Source: Microbacterium sp. CBA3102 (GTDB lineage Bacteria > Actinomycetota > Actinomycetes > Actinomycetales > Microbacteriaceae). Taken from it: 64,000 nucleotides of DNA. Made by a program: the position numbers and the translations under genes. Below the pieces are notes generated by a model, which saw nothing but the letters and a program-made list of their open reading frames with translations, did no database searches and was not told where the DNA came from. Where the stretch lies: NCBI RefSeq assembly GCF_007954505.1, contig NZ_CP042412.1, forward strand, positions 992,001 to 1,056,000, given 5' to 3'. This document shows positions 24,969-32,941 of this stretch, in pieces (positions within the stretch are counted from its first letter, which is position 1; the number at the start of each line of letters is the position of its first letter).

Positions 24969-25618
24969 GACAGGGTGCTCCTTGCCGTGGTCGTGCCGGG
25001 TCGGTGGGTGTCGGCGTAGTTCTCGGCGTAGTCGGCGGCGTTGAACACGCGCCCCTCCGGGTCGAGCTGCACGCCGCGCTCCCGGATCACGCGCGCGCGT
25101 GCCCGCGCTGCCTCCAGACGCTCCTGGTAGGCAGCGATGGTCTTCGGGTGCGCGCTCGTCTTCTCGGGGTCGTCCGGGCTTGGGGCGGTCATACCCGCGA
25201 GGGTGGTTTCGAGGTGATGGACGCGGTCGGTGCAGATCACCCATTCCTGCTGCCAGTAGTTGAACAGCCCCTCATCGGTGAGCACGAGTTCCCCGCGCAT
25301 CCACCTGTCGATCTCTTCCGGCTCATACCCCTCGGGCACGCCCGTGAGCGTCGTCTGCTCGTCCGGTGGGGTCAACAGCGCGGCGGGCGTGGTGCGCAGC
25401 AGGTAGGCGATCACGGTCAGGTCGTCCACGTCCACGCGGCGATCCCCGGCCTCCAACTTGCTGATGCCCGAGGTGGAGAGCTTGCGCCCTGCGGCTTTCA
25501 GCCCGTCGGACATGGTGCGCAAGTCCATGCCGATCGCTTGACGTGCCGCGCGGATGTTCTGCGCGACGTGCGTGTTCGTGATCCCTGCGGGGTTGCCCCG
25601 CACCCTCTCTGTTTCCAT
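24965..25618 (-). CDS. XRE-family transcriptional regulator
   Basis: This 217-residue protein has an N-terminal Cro/CI-type helix-turn-helix (about 12-70: NIRAARQAIGMDLRTMSDGL... STSGISKLEAGDRRVDVDDL) and a C-terminal extension without recognised domains (acidic, Glu/Arg-rich, about 85-217). It is translationally coupled to the integrase. The promoter predicted at 25625-25653 puts transcription start at the ATG, so the mRNA is probably leaderless. The regulator likely controls the divergent promoters. Confidence 0.88.
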   Translation of the reverse strand: METERVRGNPAGITNTHVAQNIRAARQAIGMDLRTMSDGLKAAGRKLSTSGISKLEAGDRRVDVDDLTVIAYLLRTTPAALLTPPDEQTTLTGVPEGYEPEEIDRWMRGELVLTDEGLFNYWQQEWVICTDRVHHLETTLAGMTAPSPDDPEKTSAHPKTIAAYQERLEAARARARVIRERGVQLDPEGRVFNAADYAENYADTHRPGTTTARSTLS

Positions 25619-25624
25619 AGTAGA

Positions 25625-25670
25625 AAACTACAACGCAATGCTTGACAGTGCAAGTGCGATTCTCTACGGT
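25625..25670. promoter_or_regulatory. Overlapping divergent promoters of the integrase and excisionase genes
   Basis: Plus strand: TTGACA (25642-25647), 17-bp spacer, TACGGT (25665-25670), reading into the excisionase-like gene. Minus strand: TTGCAC (25653-25648), 17-bp spacer, TAGTTT (25630-25625), reading into xre-int with start at or next to the ATG at 25618. The spacer and -35 elements overlap, and GTAG-AAAA-CTAC at 25620-25631 could be an operator. Confidence 0.6.
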
Positions 25671-25717
25671 GGGATGAACCACATTTCTCGGCGCTGACAC
25701 GAACGGATGGTGCGATC

Positions 25718-25942
25718 ATGCGGCAGAGCACCCTCGACATGGACGACCTCCGCAAGCGGCGCAGCCTCGTCATCACCCGCAAGGAAGCCGCCGAAGCCCT
25801 CGGCGTCGATCCCCGCACGATCACCACGAGCATCAACGAGGGCACCCTCCCGCATGTCAAGCTCGGGCGGCGCATCGTGATCCCCCGCGAGAAGTTCCTC
25901 GCCCTCTTCGCAGACGCCGTCACCGATACCGGCGAGTCCTGA
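25718..25942 (+). CDS. Excisionase-like helix-turn-helix protein
   Basis: This 74-residue protein has the winged helix-turn-helix pattern of the AlpA/excisionase (HTH_17) group: ITRKEAAEALGVDPRTITTSINEGTLPHVKLGRRIVIPREKFLALF. In such elements the protein directs the integrase towards excision. It is transcribed divergently from the xre-int operon from its own consensus-like promoter. Confidence 0.85.
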   Translation: MRQSTLDMDDLRKRRSLVITRKEAAEALGVDPRTITTSINEGTLPHVKLGRRIVIPREKFLALFADAVTDTGES

Positions 25943-26050
25943 CACGCCATCGGCGGGGCCGAATCGGCACCCCCGTGTCCGGCTTCCCGGTGGATGTCAG
26001 AGGAGCGACGTAAACTAGCCCCAGAACGCCAACCACAAGGAGGCACCCGC

Positions 26051-26251
26051 ATGGCTCTCAAGACTCCGGTATCCGAGGCCCATGTCCGGCGCGTGCTCGC
26101 GGAGGTCGAGGCCGGGCAGGTCACGGCCGGTGCCGTCGTCTCCGACGCGGATCGGGAGATCGCCCGACGCCAGGTGCGCGGCGAGCTGTCCGCGGATGAG
26201 GCGGTGCGCGAGGCGATCGCGGCGGCGCTTGACCGCTTCCCCGAGAAGTAA
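26051..26251 (+). CDS. Putative VbhA-like Fic antitoxin, degenerate motif
   Basis: This 66-residue protein lies 21 bases before the fic gene. Its C-terminal RRQVRGELSADEAVREAIAAAL resembles the corresponding helix of VbhA-type class I antitoxins. When aligned, the family motif (Ser/Thr, three residues, Glu, Gly) falls on Gly22-GlnValThr-Ala26-Gly27: the Ser and the inhibitory Glu are both lost. ATG 26051 with AAGGAGG seven bases before it is preferred over an upstream ATG at 25994. Family assignment rests on short similarity. Confidence 0.6.
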   Translation: MALKTPVSEAHVRRVLAEVEAGQVTAGAVVSDADREIARRQVRGELSADEAVREAIAAALDRFPEK

Positions 26252-26272
26252 CCCGTCCGGGCAGGAGCACCA

Positions 26273-27046
26273 GTGCCCGACCGCTACAGCTACCCGAACA
26301 GCCTGGTTCTGATCAACAAGCTCGGCATCACCGACTACGACCGATGGAAAGCCGTCGAGACGGCCGCGATCCATCAGCGCATGGTCGAACTCACCGAGCA
26401 CCCGATCCCCGGTAGTTTCGACCTCCCGCACTTGCAGGCCATCCACCGGCATCTGACGGGCAACCTGTATGTCTGGGGCGGCGACATCCGCGACACCGAC
26501 ACGCACCCAGGCGGTACGGGCATCGCGCATTGCCGTCCGCCGTTCATCGTGCCCGAAGCCGAGCGCGTCTTCGGCGAACTCGCCGCCCGCGACCATCTCC
26601 GCGGCCTGGATGCGGATGCGTTCTCCGATGGGCTGGCATGGGTGTGGGGTGAGACGACGGCGATCCATCCGTTCCGTGACGTGAACACGCGCAGCCAGCA
26701 CATCATGTTCAACCAGCTCGCCCGCGACGCCGGGTGGGTGATCGACTGGTCGCAGATTCCCGGCGATGTGTTCGCCCATGCCCGCACCCTGGCTATCGTG
26801 GAAGACCACACCGGAATCGATGCTCTGATCCGCCCGAACCTGCACCGGACCGGATACGCTTCGACGCTGACGGTGGAGCAGGTGCGCAGCTTCCAGGCGC
26901 GGGGCATCTCCCGAACGCCGGACGTTCTGGATCGCGAACTCGACGCGGCACGCAGACGACGACACTCCCACCCGGCCCCGGAGCCGTTCAGCACAGAGAC
27001 GCGCCGCCCGGAGCCCCCAGCGCCTCACGGCGGGCTGTCTCTGTAG
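26273..27046 (+). CDS. Fic-domain protein with altered catalytic motif
   Basis: This 257-residue protein has a Fic domain (about 20-160). The motif is HPFRDVNTRSQH at 132-143, versus canonical HPFxEGNGRxxR: His132, Phe134, Asp136, Asn138 and Arg140 are kept, the two glycines become Val and Thr, and the second Arg becomes His143. The flap region (GTGIAHCRPPF, about 81-91) is present. GTG 26273 is preceded by GCAGGAGC. Fic enzymes usually transfer AMP to target proteins; activity here is inferred. The C-terminus (about 200-257) is polar and Pro/Arg-rich. Flanked by two putative antitoxins. Confidence 0.88.
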   Translation: MPDRYSYPNSLVLINKLGITDYDRWKAVETAAIHQRMVELTEHPIPGSFDLPHLQAIHRHLTGNLYVWGGDIRDTDTHPGGTGIAHCRPPFIVPEAERVFGELAARDHLRGLDADAFSDGLAWVWGETTAIHPFRDVNTRSQHIMFNQLARDAGWVIDWSQIPGDVFAHARTLAIVEDHTGIDALIRPNLHRTGYASTLTVEQVRSFQARGISRTPDVLDRELDAARRRRHSHPAPEPFSTETRRPEPPAPHGGLSL

Positions 27047-27103
27047 CGCGTGATGAGGGTCGAGCGGGAGACCGCTCCGGCAACGATGGCAAGGAGATGC
27101 ACA

Positions 27104-27271
27104 GTGCCCGATCAGAGGTTCGTTGAGCATGAGGTGGCGAACATCGTCGCGTCCTGGGCGATGGAGGGGCAACACTGCACGGCGGAGGAAATCGCGCTGC
27201 TGCACGATGTTGGCGCCGGTCGCGTCAGCGGGAACATCGCGGACATCGTCCGGCTGTTGGACACGGACTGA
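27104..27271 (+). CDS. Putative VbhA-like Fic antitoxin, canonical motif
   Basis: This 55-residue protein starts at GTG 27104, eight bases after AAGGAG, 57 bases past fic. It contains the class I antitoxin signature Ser17-TrpAlaMet-Glu21-Gly22 within NIVASWAMEGQ, followed by two helices (TAEEIALLHDVGAGRVSGNIADIVRLL) in the VbhA order. In characterised systems the Glu pairs with the second Arg of the Fic motif and blocks ATP binding. Here the upstream partner has lost that Arg. Short length makes family assignment moderate. Confidence 0.6.
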   Translation: MPDQRFVEHEVANIVASWAMEGQHCTAEEIALLHDVGAGRVSGNIADIVRLLDTD

Positions 27272-27312
27272 GGTTCCAACGCCCAGGGTGCCCCGAGCCT
27301 GCGGCCTGAGCG

Positions 27313-27340
27313 ATGGCACCGACGCGGGCTCGGGTAGATT
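27313..27340 (+). promoter_or_regulatory. Promoter of the small membrane protein gene (leaderless)
   Basis: ATGGCA (27313-27318), 16-bp spacer and TAGATT (27335-27340), with the ATG starting 7 bases later, which places transcription start at the start codon. An inverted repeat CCCGAGCC/GGCTCGGG lies across 27292-27334 and may end the Fic transcript. Confidence 0.4.
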
Positions 27341-27347
27341 GTGAACT

Positions 27348-27641
27348 ATGGAGTTGTTCGGGTGGATCGCGGTCGCGCTCGGCATGGTGCTGTTCGTCGT
27401 GTCGTTCGCGTTGATGGTGCGCGCGAACCCCGATGCGCGTATCCCGTACCTCCGTAACCCGGAGGTCAACCCGTCGGGCACGATCGTCATGCGGAGCATT
27501 AGCGTCGGCCTGCTCGTCATCGGCGCAGCAGCTCTCACTTCGACGCTCGGCTACTGGGCACCAATCGTGATTGCGCTGCCATTGATCGTGATGCCTGCCA
27601 CGACCGCGGTACACAATCGCAGGTTCACAGCCGCCGCCTGA
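27348..27641 (+). CDS. 97-residue membrane protein
   Basis: Three hydrophobic segments (about 3-24, 47-66, 68-87) flank a polar stretch with RANPDARIPYLRNPEVNPSGTIV. No family is recognised with confidence. It has no ribosome site and is probably translated from a leaderless mRNA. It is convergent with the relaxase gene, whose end lies ten bases away. Confidence 0.65.
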   Translation: MELFGWIAVALGMVLFVVSFALMVRANPDARIPYLRNPEVNPSGTIVMRSISVGLLVIGAAALTSTLGYWAPIVIALPLIVMPATTAVHNRRFTAAA

Positions 27642-27650
27642 GAAGCCTCG

Positions 27651-30600
27651 TCACAGGCTGAGCCCTGGTCTTCCCCTGTCCTGATCCGGGCCGGTCCTCG
27701 TCAGCCCAACGGTACGGCGTGTGAGGGCTTCCTGACGGGCTTGCAGCGCCTCGTGCTCGGCTCGTTGCTGCTCGCGCCGCTGGGTGAGCCATTCGGCGGC
27801 CTCCGCGACCGGGCGTGCATCCAGCTCAGCGATGATGCGCCGCGCTTCGGCGGCGCGCTTCCTGGCGTGTTCGGCGTCTGCTCTCGGGTTGGGGATGCGG
27901 AACGTGCCCCGCATCTGCCGCGCCTGCTCCGCCCCGTAGACCTGGACGGTGAGGCGCTCCCGTTCGACCACCTGCCGCTGGGCGGTCTGCTGCTTCACGG
28001 CCTCCGCCTCGCTGAGGGCCTGTTCAGTCGCCCGCACCTCGGGGTGGGTGTCGGCATGTTCCGTCGCGATGGTCTGCGCCCACTCGGTGAGGGGAAGCAA
28101 GAGAGACGGTACGGCTCCCCAAGTCTGGGTGACGCGCTGCTCGATCTTCTTTACCGTCTCCGCCGCGGCGTCGATGTTCCGGACGGCGGCACGCCTGCGC
28201 CCGAACCTCGCCGCCCTCGCTTCATCGCGAGCGGTGTGAAGATGCGCCCGAGCTTCCACGAGTTCTTGTCCGTCCGCGCGCGCCCGCGTCTTCACCTCGG
28301 CAGTGACAGTCTGGCGGGTGTGCTCGGCAGTCTCCTTCGCGTGGGTCACACGCGCGGCGTGCTCCTCGGCTTCGACGTGCTGCGCTTGTTTCTGTGCGGC
28401 GAACCGCGCGGTGGCGTCCTCGAACAGTGCCGCGTGCTGCTCTGCTCGTTCGATGACCTGGGTGAGGCGTGCCCGCTCGGTCTGTACGAGACGTACCGGC
28501 CCATCCTCCACAAGCCCCCGCACGGCCTCTGCTGCGCGTTCGGTCGCGTCGGTGAGGCCGCGGTCGGCGCGGCCGCGTTCCATCGCCGCGACGAACTGTT
28601 TCCGCGCCTGCTCCTGGCTCTCGGCGACGACGTGCAACAGGTTCTGCTCCCGGCCGCGGGTCATGCCGACATACACGCCTGCGGCGCTGGTCGTATCGGT
28701 GAGGATCGTGTGCGACCCGGTAACGGTGGCACCCTGCACTCCGTAGGCGGTTGCCGCGTACGACAGGTGCGCGTGCTCGGTCACATACTCGGCGGGCAGG
28801 CGTACGGTGCGCTGCCGCTTCCGTCCGTTCCCGGCCTCGCGCACCCGCAATGCTCCGTCTTGCTCGACGTGTTGCACGATCCAGTTCTGCCGGTTTGCGA
28901 CACCGATGCTGGTGTTGTTCTTGCGCGTCTGGATCACGTCTCCGGCCCCGATGAGGAGGCCGTCGCTGCCGGTCGCGGTGCGGTGGTCGTCGACCTCACT
29001 GCGCACCACTCGTTCCTCACGGATACGCGCGTTCGCGGCGCGAGCCTCGTCGTTGGAGGTGACCGTGACCGCCTCTCCCTCCCGGCGTTGCTTGGCGATG
29101 TGCTCGCGCACGTCCTCGTCGCTCGCGTGGAGGCGCACGAGGCCGACCGCGGTGAGCTGGTCGAAGACCTCGCCGGGGTCGCGCCCGTCGCGCATCCGCA
29201 CCGTGACCTCGGCATAGGCGGGATCGGTGAAGCGGTGCACTTCCGCCATGTCGGAGGTGCGGCCCCTGAGCTGTGCCGCCATATCGAGCACTCCGCCGCG
29301 TCCGACCGCGGCGAGCTGTGCGCGATCCCCGACGAGCGCGATGGTCGCGCCCGCCTCTGCGGTGATGGTGAGCAACGCGATTGCGGTGTCTTGGTCGAGC
29401 ATCCCGGCCTCGTCCACGATCACCCGCTCACCCCGCGCAAGCCGCGAGGCCTCGGGCACTCCTGTGTAGGTGCGTCCGGTTTCGGCGTCGGTGTCGCCCG
29501 GCGCGAGGCGCGTCCATACGCCGTCGCTGTTCCATCGCCAGCCGTGTGCGTGCACGAGCGCCGCAACCGATGTTGCGGGCACGTCGAGTTCGTCGTGCGC
29601 AACCTGCGCGGCGCGCAACGTCGGTGCGACCACCCGCGATGCTCTGCCGTGCTGGGCTGCAACGTCGATGGCCGTGCGCAGCATGGTCGTCTTCCCGCTC
29701 CCTGCTGCACCTTCTACAACCACGAGTGAGTCAGTCGATGCGACCGCTGCGGCGGCGTGGGCCTGCCCGGCGTCCAGGCCCCGCCTGCGCGCCGCCTTAC
29801 GCACGTCCGGGTGCCCAGGGTCTTGCTGCGGGATGCGCGCGGCGATGAGGTCGCGCAGCTCCGTCTCCGCCTGCACCACCCTGAGCGACGTGAGATGCGC
29901 CACATGCTCCGGGGTGGGCGCGCCGTGCGGGAGGATCGAGAAGCAATCCTCCATCGCCAACGATGTTGCAACCTGCACGAACTCGCGTATATCGGCCGGT
30001 GCCGCCTGCACGCCGTACTCGGTCATGATCCGGGTCGTGTGCTCCTGCACCGTGTGCCGCGTCCACGCCGAACTACCGGCGGCGCACCGATCCAGCGCCC
30101 GGTTTGCAACGGTCTGCACGGAGAGGTCATCGAGCGATGCCGGCGCACGACGCGCGGGCCGGCGCAACGTGGCCGGGTCGTAGCCGGCCTCCCGCAACTC
30201 GGTTACCCACGCCTGTTCTTCGCTGAGGGTCGTTGGCTTCTTCGCGGGCCGCTCGTACGCCCACGCTTTCGCCGCGAGACGCGCGGAGACGACCGGCCCC
30301 ATCGCCTCGCCCGGATGCGCCGCCTCCCACTCCGCTTCGAGCCGCTCAAGGTGCCTGCGTACTTGCTCGCCGCGCTTGCTCATCACGCCGTTGAACCGCT
30401 CGAGCTCGACCACCTCACCCGACACCGGATCAAGGGTCAGGCCGTGCCGATCCAGCGTCTCCGCAAGTTCCGGGTGCGCGGCGATGACGGCAGTGCCGAG
30501 GGCACGGATCGCACCCTGCTGCCGGAACAGCGCCGCGGTGTCCAGCGCCCGCCACTTCCCGGCCGCCCAAACGCGGGTGCCGATCTGGAAGTGGATATGC

Positions 30601-31121
30601 CGGTGCGGATCACCCGCCCGGCTCGTGCGGTGCGACACCGCCACCGTCTGCAACTGCGAGACGGGCACAACTTCCTGCTTGCCGCGCGACCCGACACGGG
30701 TCACGGAGTGCTGAGCGAGCCACCGTTGAATCTCGCTCACGGCGTCCTGCTGGGCCTGGTCGAGAGCGTCGGAGACTTTGGGGTGAAGTGCAGCGGCGAT
30801 CGACAGCGACTTCGGGGCGTTCACGACCATCTCCGCGAACCGGGGCGACCCCTGCCGCCCCTCGCCCGGCATACGAGGCCTACCCATCGATTCCCCGGTG
30901 AGCGGGTTCGTCCAGTCCACCCAGCCCGCATACGCCTCGGGGTCAAGACCCAGAGCTGCGGTCACGTTCCCGTCACCGTCGAGCGCCGTAAACGCCGCCA
31001 CGTCCGTGTCAGCGCCGAGGTAGTAGTCATCCGCACGGCAGCGGTCGGCCTCGACATAGCGGCGCGCATCGGCCCCGGTTCCGCGGAACAGGATCACACC
31101 GCCATGCATGAGACTCACCAT
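27651..31121 (-). CDS. MobF-family relaxase/helicase (TraA-like)
   Basis: This 1156-residue protein starts with a TrwC-type relaxase domain (about 1-290) containing the three-histidine metal site His173, His175, His177 (DPHRHIHF) and candidate nucleophile tyrosines at 22, 33 and 34. It continues with an SF1 helicase domain: Walker A GAAGSGKT (471-478), Walker B VIVDEAGML (about 567-575), and motif VI-like YAATAYGVQGATVTGSHTIL. A long Arg/Glu/Ala-rich coiled-coil region occupies the last 350 residues. It nicks oriT and unwinds DNA for conjugation. ATG 31121 lacks a clear ribosome site; Met5 is an alternative start. Largest gene of the element. Confidence 0.92.
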   Translation of the reverse strand: MVSLMHGGVILFRGTGADARRYVEADRCRADDYYLGADTDVAAFTALDGDGNVTAALGLDPEAYAGWVDWTNPLTGESMGRPRMPGEGRQGSPRFAEMVVNAPKSLSIAAALHPKVSDALDQAQQDAVSEIQRWLAQHSVTRVGSRGKQEVVPVSQLQTVAVSHRTSRAGDPHRHIHFQIGTRVWAAGKWRALDTAALFRQQGAIRALGTAVIAAHPELAETLDRHGLTLDPVSGEVVELERFNGVMSKRGEQVRRHLERLEAEWEAAHPGEAMGPVVSARLAAKAWAYERPAKKPTTLSEEQAWVTELREAGYDPATLRRPARRAPASLDDLSVQTVANRALDRCAAGSSAWTRHTVQEHTTRIMTEYGVQAAPADIREFVQVATSLAMEDCFSILPHGAPTPEHVAHLTSLRVVQAETELRDLIAARIPQQDPGHPDVRKAARRRGLDAGQAHAAAAVASTDSLVVVEGAAGSGKTTMLRTAIDVAAQHGRASRVVAPTLRAAQVAHDELDVPATSVAALVHAHGWRWNSDGVWTRLAPGDTDAETGRTYTGVPEASRLARGERVIVDEAGMLDQDTAIALLTITAEAGATIALVGDRAQLAAVGRGGVLDMAAQLRGRTSDMAEVHRFTDPAYAEVTVRMRDGRDPGEVFDQLTAVGLVRLHASDEDVREHIAKQRREGEAVTVTSNDEARAANARIREERVVRSEVDDHRTATGSDGLLIGAGDVIQTRKNNTSIGVANRQNWIVQHVEQDGALRVREAGNGRKRQRTVRLPAEYVTEHAHLSYAATAYGVQGATVTGSHTILTDTTSAAGVYVGMTRGREQNLLHVVAESQEQARKQFVAAMERGRADRGLTDATERAAEAVRGLVEDGPVRLVQTERARLTQVIERAEQHAALFEDATARFAAQKQAQHVEAEEHAARVTHAKETAEHTRQTVTAEVKTRARADGQELVEARAHLHTARDEARAARFGRRRAAVRNIDAAAETVKKIEQRVTQTWGAVPSLLLPLTEWAQTIATEHADTHPEVRATEQALSEAEAVKQQTAQRQVVERERLTVQVYGAEQARQMRGTFRIPNPRADAEHARKRAAEARRIIAELDARPVAEAAEWLTQRREQQRAEHEALQARQEALTRRTVGLTRTGPDQDRGRPGLSL

Positions 31122-31134
31122 CTACGATTTCTAG

Positions 31135-31152
31135 TATGGAATCTATGGTATC
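31135..31152 (+). repeat. Tandem 9-bp repeat upstream of the relaxase gene
   Basis: TATGGAATC at 31135-31143 is followed directly by TATGGTATC at 31144-31152 and a partial TATC. It starts 14 bases from the relaxase start codon, in a 255-bp gap (31122-31376) that is less GC-rich than its surroundings and is the best place for oriT or relaxase-gene control. Confidence 0.45.
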
Positions 31153-31376
31153 TATCACGGTAGCATACGTTCATTCAGAAGAAAGAGCCGAAAAGGACTT
31201 CACTTCGCTGACGCTCAAGGTCGTGGGGAGATCGTTCTGGAGCTGCGAGCTGTCGGCTTGGTTGCGCTGCGGTCGATGTAGCGGGGCGACTACCTGTCGG
31301 CAAGCGCGCGGGGGTGGTGCTTCCGCTATGTGACACCATGGAATTGCTGATGCGACGCGTCCAGGGAAGGAAGGCC

Positions 31377-31835
31377 ATGAACGACGAACAGCTGTTCCCC
31401 GACCTGGGCTATCCGGTGTCCAGCGTTCGCGTGATCCCGCGTGGGCGTGCCGCGTATCGTGCTGATGCTGAGAGTCGTTCTGTCCTGGTCCGTCACTTGC
31501 TGGGGTACGAGCCATTCACCAAGTTCTGTCTTGGTCTCGGAGTGGGCTCAACTCATCTAGCTTCCAGTGTCGAACGTTTCGGTGACCTTGTGCGGGCCCA
31601 GAGCGACGCGATTCGAGCCGATGGAATCGAAGATGCCGCGGCTGTGTTCTTGGGAAACGTCCTCGTACGTCTTCGCGACGATGCCTCATGGGTCAGGTAT
31701 GGCGACGAGTTCCCGAGCGCTGGGACCGAGCAGCATCAGTACGAGGTTCTTCATCTTCTCGATCTACTCATGGACTCCGACGACGCCACGTACCGAAAGT
31801 GCCTGGATATGATCGAGGGGTGGGCCCGGTCGTAA
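31377..31835 (+). CDS. Hypothetical protein of the element
   Basis: This 152-residue soluble, slightly acidic protein is not recognised. It looks all-helical (VERFGDLVRAQSDAIRADGIEDAAAVFLGNVLVRL; HQYEVLHLLDLLMDSDDATYRKCLDMIEGWA). ATG 31377 is supported by GGAAGGAAGG immediately upstream. It is divergent from the relaxase and convergent with the secreted-protein gene downstream, so it is a single-gene unit. Confidence 0.65.
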   Translation: MNDEQLFPDLGYPVSSVRVIPRGRAAYRADAESRSVLVRHLLGYEPFTKFCLGLGVGSTHLASSVERFGDLVRAQSDAIRADGIEDAAAVFLGNVLVRLRDDASWVRYGDEFPSAGTEQHQYEVLHLLDLLMDSDDATYRKCLDMIEGWARS

Positions 31836-31867
31836 CCAGGCCCACCCCGTAGTGCCGCGGTGTGGTG

Positions 31868-32491
31868 TTACGAGGTTCCGCAGTTGGGGGTGTCGACGAT
31901 GTCGTATGCGGCCGCGGTGTACGTCGTGCCGCCTCTGACGAGGGTGCCGTTGGTCACGGTGCGGAAGATGGTCCGATCGACGTTGTCGTAGCAGTTGTAC
32001 GCGTACTCCAGCGCGAGGCTCGAACCGCCGGTGCGCTGCGCTGATCGGCTGGCCACGAAGTTGTTGTAGTGACCCCAGGCGAGGAACCCGATCGTCGAGG
32101 ACATCGCTGCGCTCACGAACGGGGCGAGACAGCTCGTGAGGTTGTCGGAGACGATCTGTGTCGTCTGCTTGTAGATGAGAACCGTCAGGCCGCAGCCAGA
32201 CGGGAACGCACGTGCGGCCACGGCGTCGTCGCTTGTTCCCTCCTCGACGTACTGGACGGAAGAGCCGCCGAGGATTTCGCCGCCGTTCGCTTCGATCTCA
32301 GCAATCCGTTCTGCGACACCAGGTAGCGACGTGTCGATCGGCGGGGCGGGGTCGGTGAGGGACGAATCATCTACGGGTGGGGGTGCTACCTCGGTAGCGT
32401 GGGCAGGACCGCCGATGGCGAGTCCGACGACCACCGCGAATGCAGCGATCGTGGCCGCGATGGTCCTGGTGGACCGGCGAAGTGGTGACAT
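31868..32491 (-). CDS. Secreted protein of unknown function, four cysteines
   Basis: This 207-residue protein has a clear Sec signal peptide (about 1-32, cleavage after AHA), a Pro/Asp-rich linker, and a mature domain with exactly four cysteines (in SGCGL, SCLAP, YNCYD, PNCGTS) that could form two disulfides. No family is recognised. ATG 32491 fits AAGGAG with seven-base spacing; a GTG one codon upstream is the alternative. It is the last of three minus-strand genes (with 32881 and 33907) that look like one unit. Confidence 0.7.
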   Translation of the reverse strand: MSPLRRSTRTIAATIAAFAVVVGLAIGGPAHATEVAPPPVDDSSLTDPAPPIDTSLPGVAERIAEIEANGGEILGGSSVQYVEEGTSDDAVAARAFPSGCGLTVLIYKQTTQIVSDNLTSCLAPFVSAAMSSTIGFLAWGHYNNFVASRSAQRTGGSSLALEYAYNCYDNVDRTIFRTVTNGTLVRGGTTYTAAAYDIVDTPNCGTS

Positions 32492-32569
32492 CACATAACT
32501 CCTTGCATGCGTTGATGAATGCTGTCAGGTGTCGGAGTGAATATGTCTGGATCGGCGGCCCCCTCGCTG

Positions 32570-32881
32570 TTATGCCGGGACGAAGCCCGAGCGGCGGCGG
32601 TAGCGACCGCGGACGGCGGCAGCGATGAGCGCCGCGACTCCGAGGAGGGCGAGGATGCCGCCGAGGATGAGGATGCCGCGGTCGGTAGGCGTGATGCGGG
32701 TGAGAAGGAACACGGTGTTCTCGTCGAGCCCGAGGTCGAGTTCTTCTACGTACATGTAGCGGGCGAAGACGGAATAGAGCAGGGTCACGATCGAGTAGAG
32801 CCCTGCGGTGACGAGAGCCACCCCCACGGCGATGAGCGCCCGGATGCGGGCGGTCTGTGCCGTTGCTAGCTGAGTCGTCAT
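32570..32881 (-). CDS. Two-helix membrane protein
   Basis: This 103-residue protein has two transmembrane helices (about 12-40 and 70-91) joined by a polar extracellular-type loop (YMYVEELDLGLDENTVFLLTRITPTDRG) and a basic C-terminus. ATG 32881 is preceded by AAGGAG. It lies between two secreted-protein genes, 60 bases after the first. An immunity or export-helper role is possible but unproven. Confidence 0.7.
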   Translation of the reverse strand: MTTQLATAQTARIRALIAVGVALVTAGLYSIVTLLYSVFARYMYVEELDLGLDENTVFLLTRITPTDRGILILGGILALLGVAALIAAAVRGRYRRRSGFVPA

Positions 32882-32941
32882 AGGGTTCTCCTTCTTAGGT
32901 GTCCGTGCGGGGCCGGTCTGGAACCGACCCCGCACTGGTGG

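Noticed and set aside
25994..26050. Upstream ATG at 25994 as start of the first antitoxin-like gene
   Set aside because: It lacks a ribosome site, while ATG 26051 has AAGGAGG at the right distance.
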